Part shown: positions 29,213-37,406 of the stretch, in pieces
Numbering within the stretch: position 1 is the stretch's first letter
Layout: the number at the start of each line of letters is the position of its first letter
From: Pseudoduganella rivuli
GTDB lineage: Bacteria > Pseudomonadota > Gammaproteobacteria > Burkholderiales > Burkholderiaceae_D
DNA: 64,000 nt
NCBI RefSeq assembly: GCF_009674485.1
Contig: NZ_WKJJ01000019.1
Span: 1-64,000, forward strand
Reading direction: 5' to 3'
Position numbers and translations under genes: made by a program
The notes under the pieces: generated by a model
Database searches by the model: none
What the model saw: the letters and a program-made list of their open reading frames with translations, nothing else
What the model was told of the DNA's origin: nothing

Positions 29213-29931
29213 GAGTTGGCTCCCTGGAAGTTCGGTATTGTATATTTTTTGGGGCTGGAAAAATCTCTTTTAAGAGCTTTTGCCACGCCAAACGCCTGAT
29301 TTATAGTGATTTTTTTATCTATTTAGCACGCCCGTGCCAAAGTTGCGGATTTGGCTGCGGTTACCGCGGTTACGTAATATCTACTTTTGGTTAAATTGTT
29401 TCAGGGGCATGTGGTGCCGATGCAACAATTTTGAAACAATTTTTATTCCAGTGTTTGTGGCTTTTTTACAAATCCCCTATTTTCGTGATAGTAAATCGAC
29501 ACGAAAAACAGGTGCATTATTGTCGCCACCTGCGCCGCTTTTCCCGCCCTCACAAGCCGTTCTCCTCTGAGGAAACTTCCATCTAGCATTTTCCGGGCGC
29601 GCTGCATAGCGCTTGGGCAGTCCCTTACTATGCATGAGCGCATATATGTATGGCAAATACGTTTTTCGTTAGTTATTTATATGTTGAAAATATAAATAAG
29701 AAAGGGATTTCCGTAATTTTCCGTCAAAACATTTCGTGCTAGGATGCGCCCTTACGTCGTTTTTTCTTTGCTTTTTGCAAAGCTTTGCGAGGTATTGAAC
29801 GGAACACCCAACGTTTCGCATGCCGCACACCGCCGAAGGTGTGGTTTGCGGCGGCAGCGTTATCGGACCCACGAAGTCCGCTTACAGAATTTTTAAAAAC
29901 TGGTGTTGCACCCCCCACAAGGAGTTGGTTT
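29213..29931. promoter_or_regulatory. 719-bp divergent intergenic region, importer / TonB receptor
   Basis: No credible gene is seen; the short open frames here lack coding character and the region is strongly AT-rich. Features visible: a ctctt-tt-aagag dyad at 29265-29276, about 55 bp upstream of the binding-protein start; a perfect 10-bp inverted repeat ttatttatat / atataaataa at 29673-29682 and 29690-29699; and an imperfect GC hairpin around 29822-29852 that would lie in the receptor leader. AGGAG precedes the receptor ATG. These are candidate operators for coordinated importer and receptor control. Confidence 0.5.
29673..29699. repeat. Perfect AT-rich inverted repeat (candidate operator)
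   Basis: Ten-base arms ttatttatat and atataaataa flank a 7-base spacer. The site lies about 230 bp upstream of the TonB receptor and about 460 bp from the importer gene. It is too AT-rich to be a terminator and could bind a regulator. Confidence 0.5.
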
Positions 29932-32205
29932 ATGACGAAGACGTACACGTACGCGAGCCGTACGCTGATCGCACTGGCAGTCGCCGCTGCATTCCCCCTG
30001 CACGCCGCTTACGCGGATGAAGGACAGGGCCAGGAAGCCACCGCGCCGGCCGCCGCACCTGCTGCCGCGAAAAAGACGGACGGCCAGCTGGAAACTGTGA
30101 TCGTGACGGCGCAGCGCCGCGCCGAAAATATTAAAGACGTGCCGATGGCCATTGCTTCCGTCAAGGGCGAGAAGCTGGAGGTGTTGACTTCCGGCGGCCA
30201 GGATATCCGCTTCCTGGCGGGCCGTTCCCCATCGCTGAACGTGGAATCGGACTTTGGCCGTACCTTCCCGCGCTTTTACATCCGCGGCCTGGGCAACACC
30301 GACTTCGACTTGAACGCATCCCAGCCTGTGGGCTACGTGATGGACGACATCGTGATGGAAAACCCGATGCTGAAGGGTTTCCCCGTGTTCGACGTGGACC
30401 AGGTCGAAGTGCTGCGCGGCCCGCAGGGCACGCTGTTCGGCCGTAACTCGCCGGCCGGCGTGATCAAGCTCGATTCCGCCAAGCCCGTGTTCAAGACCGA
30501 AGGCTACGCCAACGTCGGCTTCGGCAAGGATAGCGTGCGCAACATCGAAGGCGCCTTCAACGTGCCGCTCTCCGATACCGTGGCCATGCGCTTCTCCGGC
30601 CAGACCCAGCACCGCGACGACCGCGTGCACAACCCGCGTCCGACCGGTACCCAGGATTTCGAAGGCTATGACGACAGTGCGGCCCGCATCCAGGTGCTGG
30701 TCAAGCCGACCAAGGACTTCAGCGCCCTGTTCAACGTGCATGCGCGCACCATGAACGGCAGCGCCACGCTGTTCCGCGCCAACATCCTGAAAAAAGGCAC
30801 CAACGACCTGGTCGATGGCTTTGACTACAACAGCTATCCAACCGACGGCGTCAACGAACAGTGGCTGCGCACCCGTGGCGCCAACGCTCGCCTGCGCTGG
30901 GATCTGCCGGGCGTGACGCTGCACTCGATCACCGGCTATGAAACCCTGAAGCTGTTCAGCCGCGCCGACGTGGATGGCGGCTACGGCGCGTCGTACGCGC
31001 TGCCGATGGGCCCGGGATTCATCCCGTTCCTGGTTGAAACCGCCGACCTGATGCCGAACCACCGCCAGTTCTCGCAAGAGTTCCGCGCCGAATCGCAGAT
31101 CGCCGGCCCGCTGCAGTGGATCGCAGGCGCCTACTACTTCAACGAAGGCATCCAGATCGATTCGATCAGCTTCGACTCGCTGGGCAAAGGCAATCCGCAG
31201 AACCCGTACTATGCGCGCCAGTTCCAGAACACGGAATCGTATGCGCTGTTCGGTACGCTGAACTACACCGTGTCCGACCGCCTGAAAGTGCGCGGCGGCC
31301 TGCGCTACACCAAGGACAAGAAAGACTTCCTGGCGCTGCGCGTGGAAAACCGCACCGCATCGCACGGCTTGAACAGCGACTCCACCAACCTGAGCTGGGA
31401 TGTCAGCGGCACCTACACGGTGGACAAGGACACCAACGTGTTCGCCCGCGTAGCGACCGGCTACCGCGCCCCTTCCATGCAGGGCCGCCTGTTCGGCCTG
31501 GACAGCCTGCCAACCATGGCTGGCGCGGAAAAAGCGCTGTCGTTTGAAGCGGGTGTGAAGGAAGACTTGTTCGACCGCCGCGCGCGCCTGTCGGCCACCG
31601 TGTTCCACTACCGCGTGAAAGACAAGCAGCTGACCGCCGGTTCGGGCAGCGTCAACCAGAACGTGCTGGTCAACGCCGACAAGGCCATCGGCCAGGGTAT
31701 CGAACTGGATATGCAGGCTAACCTGGGCGGGGGCTTCACCGGCAGCTTCGGTTCCAGCTACAACGACACCGAGATCAAGGACGCCGGCCTGTTCGTATCG
31801 CCATGCGGCGCTCCATGCACCGTGACCAATCCGACCGCGATCCGCAACGGTTCGACCGTGGCTTTCGTCAACGGCAACCCGCTGCCGCGCGCACCGAAGT
31901 GGCAGCACAACTTCACGCTGAAGTATTCGACCGACCTGGGTAACGGCGAGCTGTATGCGTACACCGACTGGACCTACCGCAGCACCTACAACATGTTCCT
32001 GTACTCCGCCAAGGAATACACCGCCAAGGCCCTGACCGAAGGCGGCCTGCGCGTGGGCTACAAGTGGGACAAGTATGAAATCGCTGCTTACGGCCGCAAC
32101 ATCACGAACCGTATCCAGTCCGTCGCCGCGATCGACTTCGACAACCTGACCGGTATCGTCAACGAACCGCGCACCTACGGCGTGCAGTTCAAGGCAACGT
32201 TCTAA
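29932..32205 (+). CDS. TonB-dependent receptor
   Basis: A 757-residue outer-membrane receptor. The signal peptide ends near HAAYA, and a TonB-box-like LETVIVTAQRRAENIKDVP follows an Ala/Pro-rich linker. The plug domain has RFYIRGLGNTDFD, VGYVMDDIVM and VEVLRGPQGTLFGRNSPAG; the barrel ends in GVQFKATF. The IVTAQRRAENI style is that of receptors for diverse organic ligands. AAGGAG is eight bases upstream of the ATG; the open frame to 29785 is not needed. Position opposite the nucleoside importer suggests a matching ligand, but the downstream pyroglutamyl genes are an alternative partner. Confidence 0.9.
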   Translation: MTKTYTYASRTLIALAVAAAFPLHAAYADEGQGQEATAPAAAPAAAKKTDGQLETVIVTAQRRAENIKDVPMAIASVKGEKLEVLTSGGQDIRFLAGRSPSLNVESDFGRTFPRFYIRGLGNTDFDLNASQPVGYVMDDIVMENPMLKGFPVFDVDQVEVLRGPQGTLFGRNSPAGVIKLDSAKPVFKTEGYANVGFGKDSVRNIEGAFNVPLSDTVAMRFSGQTQHRDDRVHNPRPTGTQDFEGYDDSAARIQVLVKPTKDFSALFNVHARTMNGSATLFRANILKKGTNDLVDGFDYNSYPTDGVNEQWLRTRGANARLRWDLPGVTLHSITGYETLKLFSRADVDGGYGASYALPMGPGFIPFLVETADLMPNHRQFSQEFRAESQIAGPLQWIAGAYYFNEGIQIDSISFDSLGKGNPQNPYYARQFQNTESYALFGTLNYTVSDRLKVRGGLRYTKDKKDFLALRVENRTASHGLNSDSTNLSWDVSGTYTVDKDTNVFARVATGYRAPSMQGRLFGLDSLPTMAGAEKALSFEAGVKEDLFDRRARLSATVFHYRVKDKQLTAGSGSVNQNVLVNADKAIGQGIELDMQANLGGGFTGSFGSSYNDTEIKDAGLFVSPCGAPCTVTNPTAIRNGSTVAFVNGNPLPRAPKWQHNFTLKYSTDLGNGELYAYTDWTYRSTYNMFLYSAKEYTAKALTEGGLRVGYKWDKYEIAAYGRNITNRIQSVAAIDFDNLTGIVNEPRTYGVQFKATF

Positions 32206-32279
32206 ACGTGTAGTTGCCGCCATGCGTGCACGATGGCGGCAGTTGAACATAGTCGCGCCGCGCGCACGACCGCATTCCG

Positions 32280-32313
32280 AGCCTGCACATCGCAACATGT
32301 GCAGGCTTTTTTT
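32280..32313 (+). terminator. Rho-independent terminator after the TonB receptor
   Basis: An 11-bp stem (agcctgcacat / atgtgcaggct) with loop cgcaac leads into seven T. A second 9-bp hairpin (tgccgccat / atggcggca, 32215-32241) lies just after the stop codon without a T run and may protect the mRNA end. Confidence 0.92.
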
Positions 32314-32360
32314 ATGCGCAGGCTGCGTTACCATATGCGCTCCCCACATAAGGAGACGTC

Positions 32361-33095
32361 ATGCAGTCAGCAGTGAACTTATGGCCCTTGCTGGGCGTGG
32401 CCGTGATCGTACTGGGATTCGTGCTGCGCGCGCATCCGATCCTGGTGGTGGTGGCCGCCTGTTTCACGACGGGACTGGCGGCGGCCATGCCGATGGAGGC
32501 CCTGCTGGCGTCGCTGGGCAAGGCGTTCATCAAGACCCGCAATCTCCCCCTGATTTACTTATTGCCGCTGGCGGCCATCGGCTTGCTGGAGCGGTTCGGC
32601 TTGCGCGAACATGCGCAGGCCGTGATCGCCAAAGTGCGCGGCGCCACGGCGGGCCGTATCCTGATGGTCTACCTGACCGTGCGGGAAGCGGCCGCCGCGC
32701 TGGGGTTGACGAGCCTGGGCGGCCACCCGAACATGGTGCGTCCGCTGGTGGCGCCGATGGCGGAAGGGGCGGCCGAATTGCGCCACCCCGGCATCAGCGA
32801 ACGGCTGCGGTTCAAGGTTCGGGCGATGGCGGCCGCCACCGATAACGTGGGGCTGTTCTTTGGCGAAGATATCTTCGTCGCCTTCGGCGCCATCGTGCTG
32901 ATGCAAACCATCCTGCGCGGCGAGGGTATCGAAGTCAACCCGCTGCACATCGCCGTCTGGGGCATTCCGACGGCCGTCTGCGCGTGGGTGATCCACGCGT
33001 GGAATTTGCGGCGGCTGGACCGGGAACTGGAGCGGGAAATGGTGGCCGCCGCCCAGTCGGCCGTGGCCGGCGCACAGCAAGGGAGCGCGCTGTGA
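32361..33095 (+). CDS. DUF969 membrane protein, putative 5-oxoproline transporter subunit
   Basis: A 244-residue integral membrane protein of the DUF969 family, with hydrophobic helices from residue 8 onward and the conserved REAAAALGLTSLGGHPNMVRPL and ATDNVGLFFGEDIFVA segments. DUF969 and DUF979 proteins occur as adjacent pairs beside pyroglutamyl peptidase or oxoprolinase genes and are annotated in databases as 5-oxoproline transporter subunits. The same order is seen here. AAGGAG precedes the ATG, and the stop overlaps the next start. Confidence 0.85.
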   Translation: MQSAVNLWPLLGVAVIVLGFVLRAHPILVVVAACFTTGLAAAMPMEALLASLGKAFIKTRNLPLIYLLPLAAIGLLERFGLREHAQAVIAKVRGATAGRILMVYLTVREAAAALGLTSLGGHPNMVRPLVAPMAEGAAELRHPGISERLRFKVRAMAAATDNVGLFFGEDIFVAFGAIVLMQTILRGEGIEVNPLHIAVWGIPTAVCAWVIHAWNLRRLDRELEREMVAAAQSAVAGAQQGSAL

Positions 33096-34042
33096 TCTTC
33101 AAGCTCGATTACTTTTATGTGCTGCTGGGCGCCATGCTGGCGTTGCTGTCCGTGTTGACCGTGCTGGATAAAACCAATCCCCGCCGCTGGAGCACCGCGC
33201 TGTTCTGGGTGCTGTACGCCACGGCGTACCTGGGTGGCGAAGTATTGCCGCCCGTGTGGGCGGGCGCGCTGATGGTGGCGATGGCGCTGCTGGCGGGGTT
33301 CGGCGGCGTGCGCATGGGCAAGCCGTCCGTGTTGCCCGAATCCGAGCGGCGCGCCAGTGCGCAACGCCTCGGGCACAGGCTGTTCATCCCGGCGTTGATT
33401 ATCCCGGCCGTCACGATGGCGTGTTCGACCCTGCTGAAAGACGTGAAAATCAATGGCCTGTTCCTGTTCGACCAGAAGCACCTGACGTTGGCCGCGCTGG
33501 GCGTGGCGTCCGTGATCGCGCTGGCCATTGCGTGCCGCACCTTGCGCACCACGCCGCTGCAGGGCGCGCGGGAATTCCGCCGGCTGGTCGATGCAATGGG
33601 CTGGGCCATCGTGCTGCCGCACATGCTGGCGGTACTGGGGTTGCTGTTTTCCGAAGCGGGCGTGGGCAAGGCCGTGGCGCACGTCAGCACGTCGTACATC
33701 AACATGGACTGGAAACTGGTGGCGGTGTCCGTCTATTGCGGCGGCATGGCGCTGTTCACGATCGTGATGGGCAATGGTTTTGCCGCCTTCCCCGTGATGG
33801 CGGGCGGTGTCGGCATTCCCGTGCTGGTGGGCGTCTACCATGGCAATCCCGCCGTGATGGCGGCGATCGGCATGTTTTCCGGTTATTGCGGAACCCTGAT
33901 GACGCCGATGGCCGCCAATTTCAACGTGGTGCCGGCGGCGCTGCTGGATTTGCCGGACCGGCATGCCGTCATCAAGGCGCAAATCCCCACGGCGCTGCCG
34001 CTGCTGGCGGCGAATATACTGCTGCTGTATTTCCTGATGTGA
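33092..34042 (+). CDS. DUF979 membrane protein, putative 5-oxoproline transporter subunit
   Basis: A 316-residue polytopic membrane protein of the DUF979 family (FKLDYFYVLLGAML, GNGFAAFPVMAGGVGIPVLV, MFSGYCGTLMTPMAANFNVVPAALLDL). The start is a GTG at 33092 that overlaps the DUF969 stop (GTGA), with GGGAG six bases upstream; a longer frame from 32984 would sit entirely inside DUF969. Together with the preceding gene and pcp downstream it forms a likely uptake and cleavage unit for pyroglutamyl compounds. Confidence 0.85.
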   Translation: MIFKLDYFYVLLGAMLALLSVLTVLDKTNPRRWSTALFWVLYATAYLGGEVLPPVWAGALMVAMALLAGFGGVRMGKPSVLPESERRASAQRLGHRLFIPALIIPAVTMACSTLLKDVKINGLFLFDQKHLTLAALGVASVIALAIACRTLRTTPLQGAREFRRLVDAMGWAIVLPHMLAVLGLLFSEAGVGKAVAHVSTSYINMDWKLVAVSVYCGGMALFTIVMGNGFAAFPVMAGGVGIPVLVGVYHGNPAVMAAIGMFSGYCGTLMTPMAANFNVVPAALLDLPDRHAVIKAQIPTALPLLAANILLLYFLM

Positions 34043-34055
34043 TAGCGAGCCTGCC

Positions 34056-34724
34056 ATGACGAAAAAGACTGTATTGCTGACCGGTTTCGAGCCGTTCAAT
34101 AAAGAACCCATCAATCCCGCGTGGGAAGCTGTGCGGTCGCTGGCTGGCTGGGGAGAGGAGGGCTTCACGGTGGAAGCGCGCCAACTGGCCTGCGTGTTTG
34201 GCCAGTCGATCGCGGAAATGGCGGCCGCCGTCAATGAATACAATCCTTCCATCGTGATCGCGGTGGGGCAGGCGGGCGGGCGCTGCGACCTATCGGTCGA
34301 ACGCGTGGCCATCAATGTCGACGATGCGCCGATCCCCGACAACCTGCAGCGCCAGCTGGTCGACCAGCCGGTGATACCGGATGGTCCGGCGGCCTATTTT
34401 TCCACGTTGCCCATCAAGGCTATCGTGCATGAATTGCGCGCGGCCGGCTTGCCGGCCTCCGTGTCGCAGACAGCCGGCACGTTTGTCTGCAACCACGTGT
34501 TTTATGGCTTGATGCACATTGCCGCCACGCGCCAGAAGGCGGGTGGCTTTGCGCCGATGCGGGGCGGGTTCATCCACATTCCCTACCTGCCACAGCAGGC
34601 GGCGCGCCATCCGGGCGCGCCCAGCATGGCGCTGGACGATGTGGTGGAGGGATTGAAGATTGCGGTCAAGACCGCGCTGACGGTGGATTTGGATGTGCGG
34701 GAGTTTGGCGGCGCCACGCACTGA
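34056..34724 (+). CDS. pcp: Pyrrolidone-carboxylate (pyroglutamyl) peptidase I
   Basis: Cytoplasmic cysteine peptidase of family C15 that removes N-terminal pyroglutamate. The 222-residue length is normal. The catalytic triad is visible: Glu82 in SVERVAIN, Cys145 in GTFVCNHVFYG and His174 in GGFIHIPYLP. The N-terminal LLTGFEPFNKEPINPAWE is the family signature. It follows DUF979 by 13 bp and is the last gene of the three-gene unit. Confidence 0.94.
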   Translation: MTKKTVLLTGFEPFNKEPINPAWEAVRSLAGWGEEGFTVEARQLACVFGQSIAEMAAAVNEYNPSIVIAVGQAGGRCDLSVERVAINVDDAPIPDNLQRQLVDQPVIPDGPAAYFSTLPIKAIVHELRAAGLPASVSQTAGTFVCNHVFYGLMHIAATRQKAGGFAPMRGGFIHIPYLPQQAARHPGAPSMALDDVVEGLKIAVKTALTVDLDVREFGGATH

Positions 34725-34729
34725 GCGTA

Positions 34730-34915
34730 TCAGGGCCGGGTGGTGGTGGTTTTCGTAATCGGCTCCGCAGCGGTTGCATCGCTGACCAATTTTCCGTTCA
34801 GGGAGTACCAGTTAGGGATACCTAATTGACGATTTCTGGCCTGCGCCTCCCGGACCGCTTCGTTGCCTATACGGGCGAAGTGGGCTGACCATCGTTCATT
34901 CTTATTAGTCTTCAT
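34730..34915 (-). CDS. Small protein paired with zeta-toxin-like kinase
   Basis: A 61-residue polar protein (RIGNEAVREAQARNRQLGIPNWYSLNGKLVSD). I do not know a named family, but a small protein with a similar EAQARNRQLGIPN core is commonly seen beside zeta-like P-loop genes. It overlaps the end of that gene by 11 bases on the same strand, so the two are co-expressed. It could be an antitoxin, although it lies downstream of the candidate toxin, which is less usual. Confidence 0.6.
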   Translation of the reverse strand: MKTNKNERWSAHFARIGNEAVREAQARNRQLGIPNWYSLNGKLVSDATAAEPITKTTTTRP

Positions 34916-35495
34916 GACTTACTTCCTCGGTTAGTGCTGAGAATTTTGCCCACATGTTAGCATCATAAATCTCCCAGTTATCGTTTTCTGACTCGGCAAC
35001 GATCAGGAAGGATTCACCGCCATTAAAAACGATTAAGCTGCGGTCTGAAAGTGGACGATAATGTTGCCAAAAAACGGGGAACACACGGCGAAATCTTCTG
35101 CGCACGTCAGCTTCCGGCACATCGTGTCCTCCTTGAGCAACTCGCTCACTGATTCTTCGAAGGCATAGCTCTTCGCTATCCAGGAAAACCAGAATGCTGG
35201 TGGTTTCGTATCCGGTTGTGCGTGCCTTGGCAAGGCTACGGGCCAAGCTCGCTCCCGCCAATGTCGATTCAATAACAAGTGACTGCCTGCTTGCCAACGC
35301 ATGAGAAAGTCGGCGGCTGAATTCTCGTCCGGCTGCGACTCTTACCGTAAATGGATCAGCTGGAGATAGTTCAAATGCAATGTCGTCAGCGCCGAGATAC
35401 GGGATGCCTACCTTTTCCGCATAGCTGCGAGCAAACGTTGATTTTCCAGATCCGTTTGGTCCGCCTACGACGACCAGTTGAGGATGAGTATCCAT
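34905..35495 (-). CDS. Zeta-toxin-like P-loop kinase
   Basis: A 196-residue P-loop protein of the zeta-toxin/AAA kinase group. Walker A is GGPNGSGKST at residues 11-20, followed by a short acidic segment (ADDIAFEL) and an ESTLAG motif typical of zeta-like kinases. True zeta toxins phosphorylate UDP-N-acetylglucosamine; many chromosomal relatives have no tested activity. The DNA here is visibly more AT-rich than the neighbours, suggesting horizontal acquisition. The partner is the 61-residue gene overlapping its end. Confidence 0.75.
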   Translation of the reverse strand: MDTHPQLVVVGGPNGSGKSTFARSYAEKVGIPYLGADDIAFELSPADPFTVRVAAGREFSRRLSHALASRQSLVIESTLAGASLARSLAKARTTGYETTSILVFLDSEELCLRRISERVAQGGHDVPEADVRRRFRRVFPVFWQHYRPLSDRSLIVFNGGESFLIVAESENDNWEIYDANMWAKFSALTEEVSHED

Positions 35496-35565
35496 AGGGT
35501 GTCGAGCAGTGAATCGCTAAAACGACATCATAGCAGGCAGCCCTAAATTAAGGCGCTTGTTGGTG

Positions 35566-36468
35566 TTATGCCGTCGGCGGCTTCAGGATGTTCAGGAATG
35601 CCCGCACCACCGGCGCATCGTCCAAGGTGGTGTACGTGATGTAGAGGTTGGCGGAAGGCGGATCGGTGCGGATCGGTACGAACACCACGCCCGGCCAGCC
35701 GATGCGGCTGGTGGTTTCCGGCAGCAGCGCCACGCCCAGTCCCGCGCCCACCATGGCCAGCAAGGTTTGCGGCTCGTTGGCTTCCTGGAAGATTTGCGGC
35801 TGGAAGCCGGCTTTCACGCAGCACTGGATCAGGTAGCGGGGGAAGGCCGACTTGTCCAGCGCCAGGGTCAGCATCGGTTCGTCCGCGATGTCCATCATCT
35901 CGATGGCGTCCATCTTGGCCAGCGGGTGGTGCTCGTTGATGGCCACGCAGATGTTTTCGCGGAAGCACAGTTCCTGGCGCAGGTTATCGTTTTTGAGGTC
36001 GTCTTCGTCCAGCTTGGGTTCGCGCCAGAAGCCGACGTCGATCTGCTTGGCGCGCAGCGCGTCGTACTGCACGGTGGGACCGTATTCGTGGATGGTCCAC
36101 GTGACGCGCGGGTATTTGCTCTGGAATTCTTCCAGCATGGTGGGGATCGGGCCCCACATGGCCGAACCCACGATACCGACCCGCAGGCGGCCCACTTCGC
36201 CGCGGTCGATCTGGCGGATGGTGTCGATCGTCATGCGCATTTTCGACAGCAAATCCGCCGCTTCATTCATCAGCGCCTTGCCCGCCACGGTCAACTCGAA
36301 TGTGCGCGTGGTGCGGGCGAACAATTTCACACCCAGTTCGCTCTCGAGTTTCATGATCTGTTGCGACAGCGGCGGCTGCGAAATGTGCAGCCGTTCCGCG
36401 GCGCGGCTGAAACTCTTTTCTTCTGCGACGGCGAGGAAGTAGCGTAACTGTTTCAGGTCGATGGACAT
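35566..36468 (-). CDS. LysR-family transcriptional regulator
   Basis: A 300-residue LysR-type regulator. The N-terminal winged helix-turn-helix (LRYFLAVAEEKSFSRAAERLHISQPPLSQQI) is followed by a substrate-binding domain from about residue 90 (GRLRVGIVGSAMWGPIPTML). It lies 13 bp downstream of psuG on the same strand, so it may be co-transcribed with psuK-psuG and could regulate that pathway, although its target is not shown by the sequence. Confidence 0.9.
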   Translation of the reverse strand: MSIDLKQLRYFLAVAEEKSFSRAAERLHISQPPLSQQIMKLESELGVKLFARTTRTFELTVAGKALMNEAADLLSKMRMTIDTIRQIDRGEVGRLRVGIVGSAMWGPIPTMLEEFQSKYPRVTWTIHEYGPTVQYDALRAKQIDVGFWREPKLDEDDLKNDNLRQELCFRENICVAINEHHPLAKMDAIEMMDIADEPMLTLALDKSAFPRYLIQCCVKAGFQPQIFQEANEPQTLLAMVGAGLGVALLPETTSRIGWPGVVFVPIRTDPPSANLYITYTTLDDAPVVRAFLNILKPPTA

Positions 36469-36481
36469 GATGGAACTCGGC

Positions 36482-37402
36482 TTATGTTACGGGATGCTCC
36501 AGCAGGGCTCGGGCCAGTTCCGCACCCACCCTGGCATTGTTTTTCACCAGCGCGATATTGGTGGCCAGGCTGCGGCCCGACGTCAGCTGCTTGATACGGG
36601 CCAGCAGGAACGGGGTGACTTTCTTGCCCGCCACGCCCTGGTCGCGCGCTTCGTTCAACGCCTGGGCAATGATGGCGTCGATTTCATCTTTCGGCATGGC
36701 TTCGTGGGCTGGAACCGGGGCGCTGACGACGATGCCGCCCTTCAAGCCCAACTGCCACTTGGTGTGGATGAAGGCTGCCTGTTCGGCCGGCGTATCGAGC
36801 TGGAAGTCGCCGTGATAGCCGCTTTCGCGCGTGAAGAACGCGGGGAAGCCGGGCTGGCCCACGGTCACCACCGGCACGCCATGCGTTTCCAGGTATTCCA
36901 GGGTCAGGCCGATGTCGAGGATGGATTTCACGCCCGCGCACACGACGGCGACGGACGTTTGCGCCAGTTCCTGCAAGTCGGCGGAAATATCGAACGACGT
37001 CTCGGCGCCACGGTGCACGCCGCCGATACCGCCCGTGACGAACACGGGAATGTTCGCCAGTTCCGCGCAAATCATGGTGGCGGCCACCGTGGTGGCGCCC
37101 AGCTTGCCGGTCGACAGCACGTACGGCAAATCGCGGCGCGACACTTTCATCGCGTCCGGTGAATTGCCCAGCGTTTCCAGTTGGTCGTCCGACAGGCCGA
37201 TGCAGATCTTGCCGCCGATGATGGCGATGGTTGCCGGCACGGCGCCCGCGTCGCGGATCAGTTGTTCCACTTCGCGCGCCGTCTGCACGTTTTGCGGATA
37301 GGGCATGCCGTGCGAAATGATGGTCGATTCCAGCGCGACGATCGGCTTGCCGGCCGCGCGGGCATTGGCGACTTCGGGCGAGAACAAAAGGAACTGGTGC
37401 AT
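36482..37402 (-). CDS. psuG: Pseudouridine-5'-phosphate glycosidase
   Basis: PsuG (IndA family) splits pseudouridine 5'-phosphate to uracil and ribose 5-phosphate. The 306-residue protein has the family signatures PIVALESTIISHGMPYPQN at the N-terminus, IIGGKICIGL, RDLPYVLSTGKLGATTVAATM and FVTGGIGGVHRGAE. It is four bases downstream of the kinase gene, forming the standard psuK-psuG pair. The uracil produced would enter the reductive pyrimidine branch at the right end of the window. Confidence 0.94.
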   Translation of the reverse strand: MHQFLLFSPEVANARAAGKPIVALESTIISHGMPYPQNVQTAREVEQLIRDAGAVPATIAIIGGKICIGLSDDQLETLGNSPDAMKVSRRDLPYVLSTGKLGATTVAATMICAELANIPVFVTGGIGGVHRGAETSFDISADLQELAQTSVAVVCAGVKSILDIGLTLEYLETHGVPVVTVGQPGFPAFFTRESGYHGDFQLDTPAEQAAFIHTKWQLGLKGGIVVSAPVPAHEAMPKDEIDAIIAQALNEARDQGVAGKKVTPFLLARIKQLTSGRSLATNIALVKNNARVGAELARALLEHPVT

Positions 37403-37406
37403 GGCG

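Noticed and set aside
29443..29643. Short 66-codon minus frame in the 719-bp gap
   Set aside because: No ribosome site, no family resemblance and AT-rich non-coding composition.
29785..29931. Purine, TPP or cobalamin riboswitch before the third TonB receptor
   Set aside because: None of the conserved cores that I remember for these classes is present; only an imperfect GC hairpin is seen.
29893..32349. 818-codon minus-strand open frame over the third TonB receptor
   Set aside because: Same high-GC shadow effect; composition is abnormal and the receptor on the plus strand is complete.
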